Below, in pieces: positions 21,364 through 23,056 of a DNA stretch of 23,056 nt. The DNA lies in contig NZ_CAMJRK010000015.1 in the NCBI RefSeq assembly GCF_946222815.1, positions 1-23,056 on the forward strand, in the 5' to 3' direction. The stretch comes from an uncultured Leuconostoc sp. GTDB taxonomy: Bacteria; Bacillota; Bacilli; Lactobacillales; Lactobacillaceae. A model generated the notes under the pieces. That model made no database searches, was not told the DNA's origin, and worked only from the letters and a program-made list of their open reading frames with translations. A program made the position numbers and the translations under genes. Each line of letters starts with the position of its first letter. Position 1 is the stretch's first letter.

Positions 21364-22227
21364 TTAATTATTTAAGTTCATCAGCACATTCCAAAAAGGT
21401 GTTGCTGTACTAATGACATTGATTCTTTGACCATCAAATGTCATGACTGCATTTGCGACATTAGTAAATTGTACATTGACAACACCTGTTCCCTTGGGAA
21501 TAGAAATGGTTTTATCAGCTGTTATCATTGCGTTTAATATCATATTATGATCTGCTGTAATCTGAACGTTTGTTCCCGTATTTTGTGCAATGATTTTGAT
21601 TGTATGCGATCTTGTATTTTGTTTTGATAAGTTATAAATTGTCGTCTGTTGCGCAGTATTTTGCTCTGGTATGTCCAGCTTTGCTTTAGTCTCAGACGTC
21701 TTTTTTGTTAGCTTTTTGCTTGAAGATGATGAGCTAGCACTGGAAGATATCGTCGACGTTGAAACCGATACATTACTGCTGTCATTTGATTGTTGGTTAT
21801 CAGCAGTTAGATGTGTCAATACGAACCACATGCTACCCAACACCAAAACAACTATAATGCCTATCCAAATTGTTGGTAGCATACTTGAAATTTGTGACTT
21901 AGCTGAACGCGTTGTATCAATTCCAGCACGGACAACCCCATCATTATCACGATGAGCGCGATTTAAGTCCTTACTTCGAGAAATTGAAGCCGTGCCCACC
22001 TCGTCTAATAAATCTTCAGGATTTAAGTCAACAGCAAGTGCATATTGACGAATAAATGCGCGGACATAAAAGTCACCTGGTAAAATACCGAGATTATTAT
22101 TTTCAATAGCCTCAAGATATCTTTCTTGAATTTTAGTCGCGGCTTGCACATCATCTAGTGATAAATTTTTTTTGAGGCGAGCAATCTTTAACTGCTCACC
22201 TATTTGATTTGTTAAAATTTCGCTCAT
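21364..22227 (-). CDS. rodZ: RodZ-like cell-shape protein (YmfM type)
   Basis: Membrane-anchored helix-turn-helix protein that in other bacteria links the MreB cytoskeleton to wall synthesis. The 287 residues hold a cytoplasmic HTH_25 domain (about 8-75: GEQLKIARLKKNLSLDDV...YVRAFIRQYA), one membrane span (about 118-140), a Ser/Thr-rich outer linker with a run of six Ser near 165-170, and a C-terminal beta-rich domain (about 205-287). It lies 13 bp behind the M16 peptidase and 9 bp before pgsA, the usual Firmicutes neighbourhood. MreB is not encoded here. In ovococcoid bacteria the role may be in peripheral wall growth rather than rod shape. Confidence 0.88.
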   Translation of the reverse strand: MSEILTNQIGEQLKIARLKKNLSLDDVQAATKIQERYLEAIENNNLGILPGDFYVRAFIRQYALAVDLNPEDLLDEVGTASISRSKDLNRAHRDNDGVVRAGIDTTRSAKSQISSMLPTIWIGIIVVLVLGSMWFVLTHLTADNQQSNDSSNVSVSTSTISSSASSSSSSKKLTKKTSETKAKLDIPEQNTAQQTTIYNLSKQNTRSHTIKIIAQNTGTNVQITADHNMILNAMITADKTISIPKGTGVVNVQFTNVANAVMTFDGQRINVISTATPFWNVLMNLNN

Positions 22228-22240
22228 AATTTTTCCAATG

Positions 22241-23056
22241 TCATTTCTTCAGAACAAACCGTTGCAGTTGACCATTTTTATATAGCTCTTCAGCGGTGTC
22301 TAGTATATCATCATATGTTAAATCTTGTAATAACATAATTTTATCAAATAGATTAGTACCAAAAAGTACATCATCGCCACGTAAGGCAATGCTTTCTAAC
22401 GAATTTAAACGCTGTATACCTTCTCCTAATGTTGCGCGACGTAAAGATTCAAAAACCGCTTCTTTACCATCAAGCGCTTTGCGATACTCAGCTAATTGAT
22501 TCTTAATTGCAGCTGTTAATGCTTCATATTCAGTCGTTTCTGCAAAAAAAGTAACAAATTGATAGTTTCGTAAGAGATCAAATGACGTTTCAAATTCAGT
22601 ATCAATGATACCTTCATTATACAGGTTTTGATACCAATCTGTCTGTTCTCCAAACAAAATATCGGATAAAATATCAGCAGCTAGTACAAATTTAGTCGCT
22701 TCTTTTCCTGACCTAGCATTTGGTTTTAGTCGCATACCAAAGCCAATTTTAGGACGCGACACATCAAATTTTGTAGTTTCCTGTATTGTTTTAGGTAGAT
22801 TTATGGGTGCTTGAAACTTTTTCACGTTAACTGTTTCAATTGTTTTTGTTGCTTGATTATCCTCAACAACTGCTATAATTTCTTCAGGGTCAAAATTACC
22901 AACAATTTGTAATGTTAATTGATTTGCTTGATAAAAGGCACGATGAATAGCGTATAGTAATGCTGGGGTGATTTTTAAAATTGATTCTTTCGTTCCGGCA
23001 ATATCTTCTGACAACGCGGCATTAGGATACATGAGGCGCATAAGTCCCATATAGAC
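22241..23056 (-). CDS. M16-family zinc peptidase, YmfH type, 5' part cut off by window edge
   Basis: The visible 271 codons are the C-terminal part of a pitrilysin-family protein; the frame stays open through the right edge, so the ATG at 23050 is internal. Recognisable features are the LMYPNAALSEDIAGTKESI segment, here only partly quoted as DIAGTKESI, then FYQANQLTLQIVGNFDPEE, the domain linker rich in charged residues, and the second M16 domain with LAADILSDILFGEQTDWYQNLY split as LAADILSDIL and SDWYQ-like DWYQNLYNEG. The zinc-binding HxxEH would lie in the missing part. YmfF/YmfH pairs sit in front of rodZ-pgsA in Firmicutes; their substrate is not known. Confidence 0.85.
   Translation of the reverse strand, partial: VYMGLMRLMYPNAALSEDIAGTKESILKITPALLYAIHRAFYQANQLTLQIVGNFDPEEIIAVVEDNQATKTIETVNVKKFQAPINLPKTIQETTKFDVSRPKIGFGMRLKPNARSGKEATKFVLAADILSDILFGEQTDWYQNLYNEGIIDTEFETSFDLLRNYQFVTFFAETTEYEALTAAIKNQLAEYRKALDGKEAVFESLRRATLGEGIQRLNSLESIALRGDDVLFGTNLFDKIMLLQDLTYDDILDTAEELYKNGQLQRFVLKK

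Overview
The window comes from a low-GC Gram-positive lactic acid bacterium. Leuconostoc or a close relative in the Leuconostocaceae is most likely. The grounds are an A+T-rich sequence with AGGAG-type ribosome binding sites, a GH13 sucrose phosphorylase of the Leuconostoc/Bifidobacterium type, CcpA/HPr-kinase style catabolite control, and a Lactobacillales-type gene order (phoU - YvlD-like - hprK - gpsA - galU - trxB - pgm). The genus call is inference. Every gene I can support lies on the minus strand, so the window reads right to left. I see no tRNA, rRNA, CRISPR array, insertion sequence or prophage.

From right to left, the first block (23056-19441) is a housekeeping group: the 3' part of a ymfH-type M16 peptidase gene, rodZ, pgsA and recA, with a LexA box in front of recA. 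The second block (19440-10775) is a complete phosphate-starvation module: phoP, a first pstS, the kinase phoR, a second pstS, pstC, pstA, two pstB genes and phoU. Each pstS has its own upstream array of TTTACA-like repeats at about 11-bp spacing, which look like PhoP boxes. The third block (10774-6309) holds a YvlD-like membrane protein, hprK, gpsA, galU and trxB, tightly packed.

The fourth block (6308-3287) is a sugar cassette, an MFS transporter followed by sucrose phosphorylase. Its promoter has near-consensus -35 and -10 boxes with a cre site between them, and two further inverted repeats in the leader. It sits between trxB and pgm, which I recall as near neighbours in other lactobacilli. 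Sucrose phosphorylase makes glucose-1-phosphate, which the next gene (pgm) sends to glycolysis and the nearby galU sends to UDP-glucose. The left end carries pgm, a single-gene rplS unit with a structured leader, and the 5' half of dinB behind a second LexA box.

The most interesting element is in the roughly 350-bp gap between rplS and dinB. It looks like a small RNA gene of about 133 nt on the minus strand (784-652), with its own TATAAT box, five consecutive stem-loops and a strong terminator. Three of the loops, including the terminator loop, carry runs of four to six C. That layout is typical of small RNAs that bind Shine-Dalgarno sequences, such as LhrC in Listeria or csRNAs in streptococci. 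I do not recognise it as a named family.
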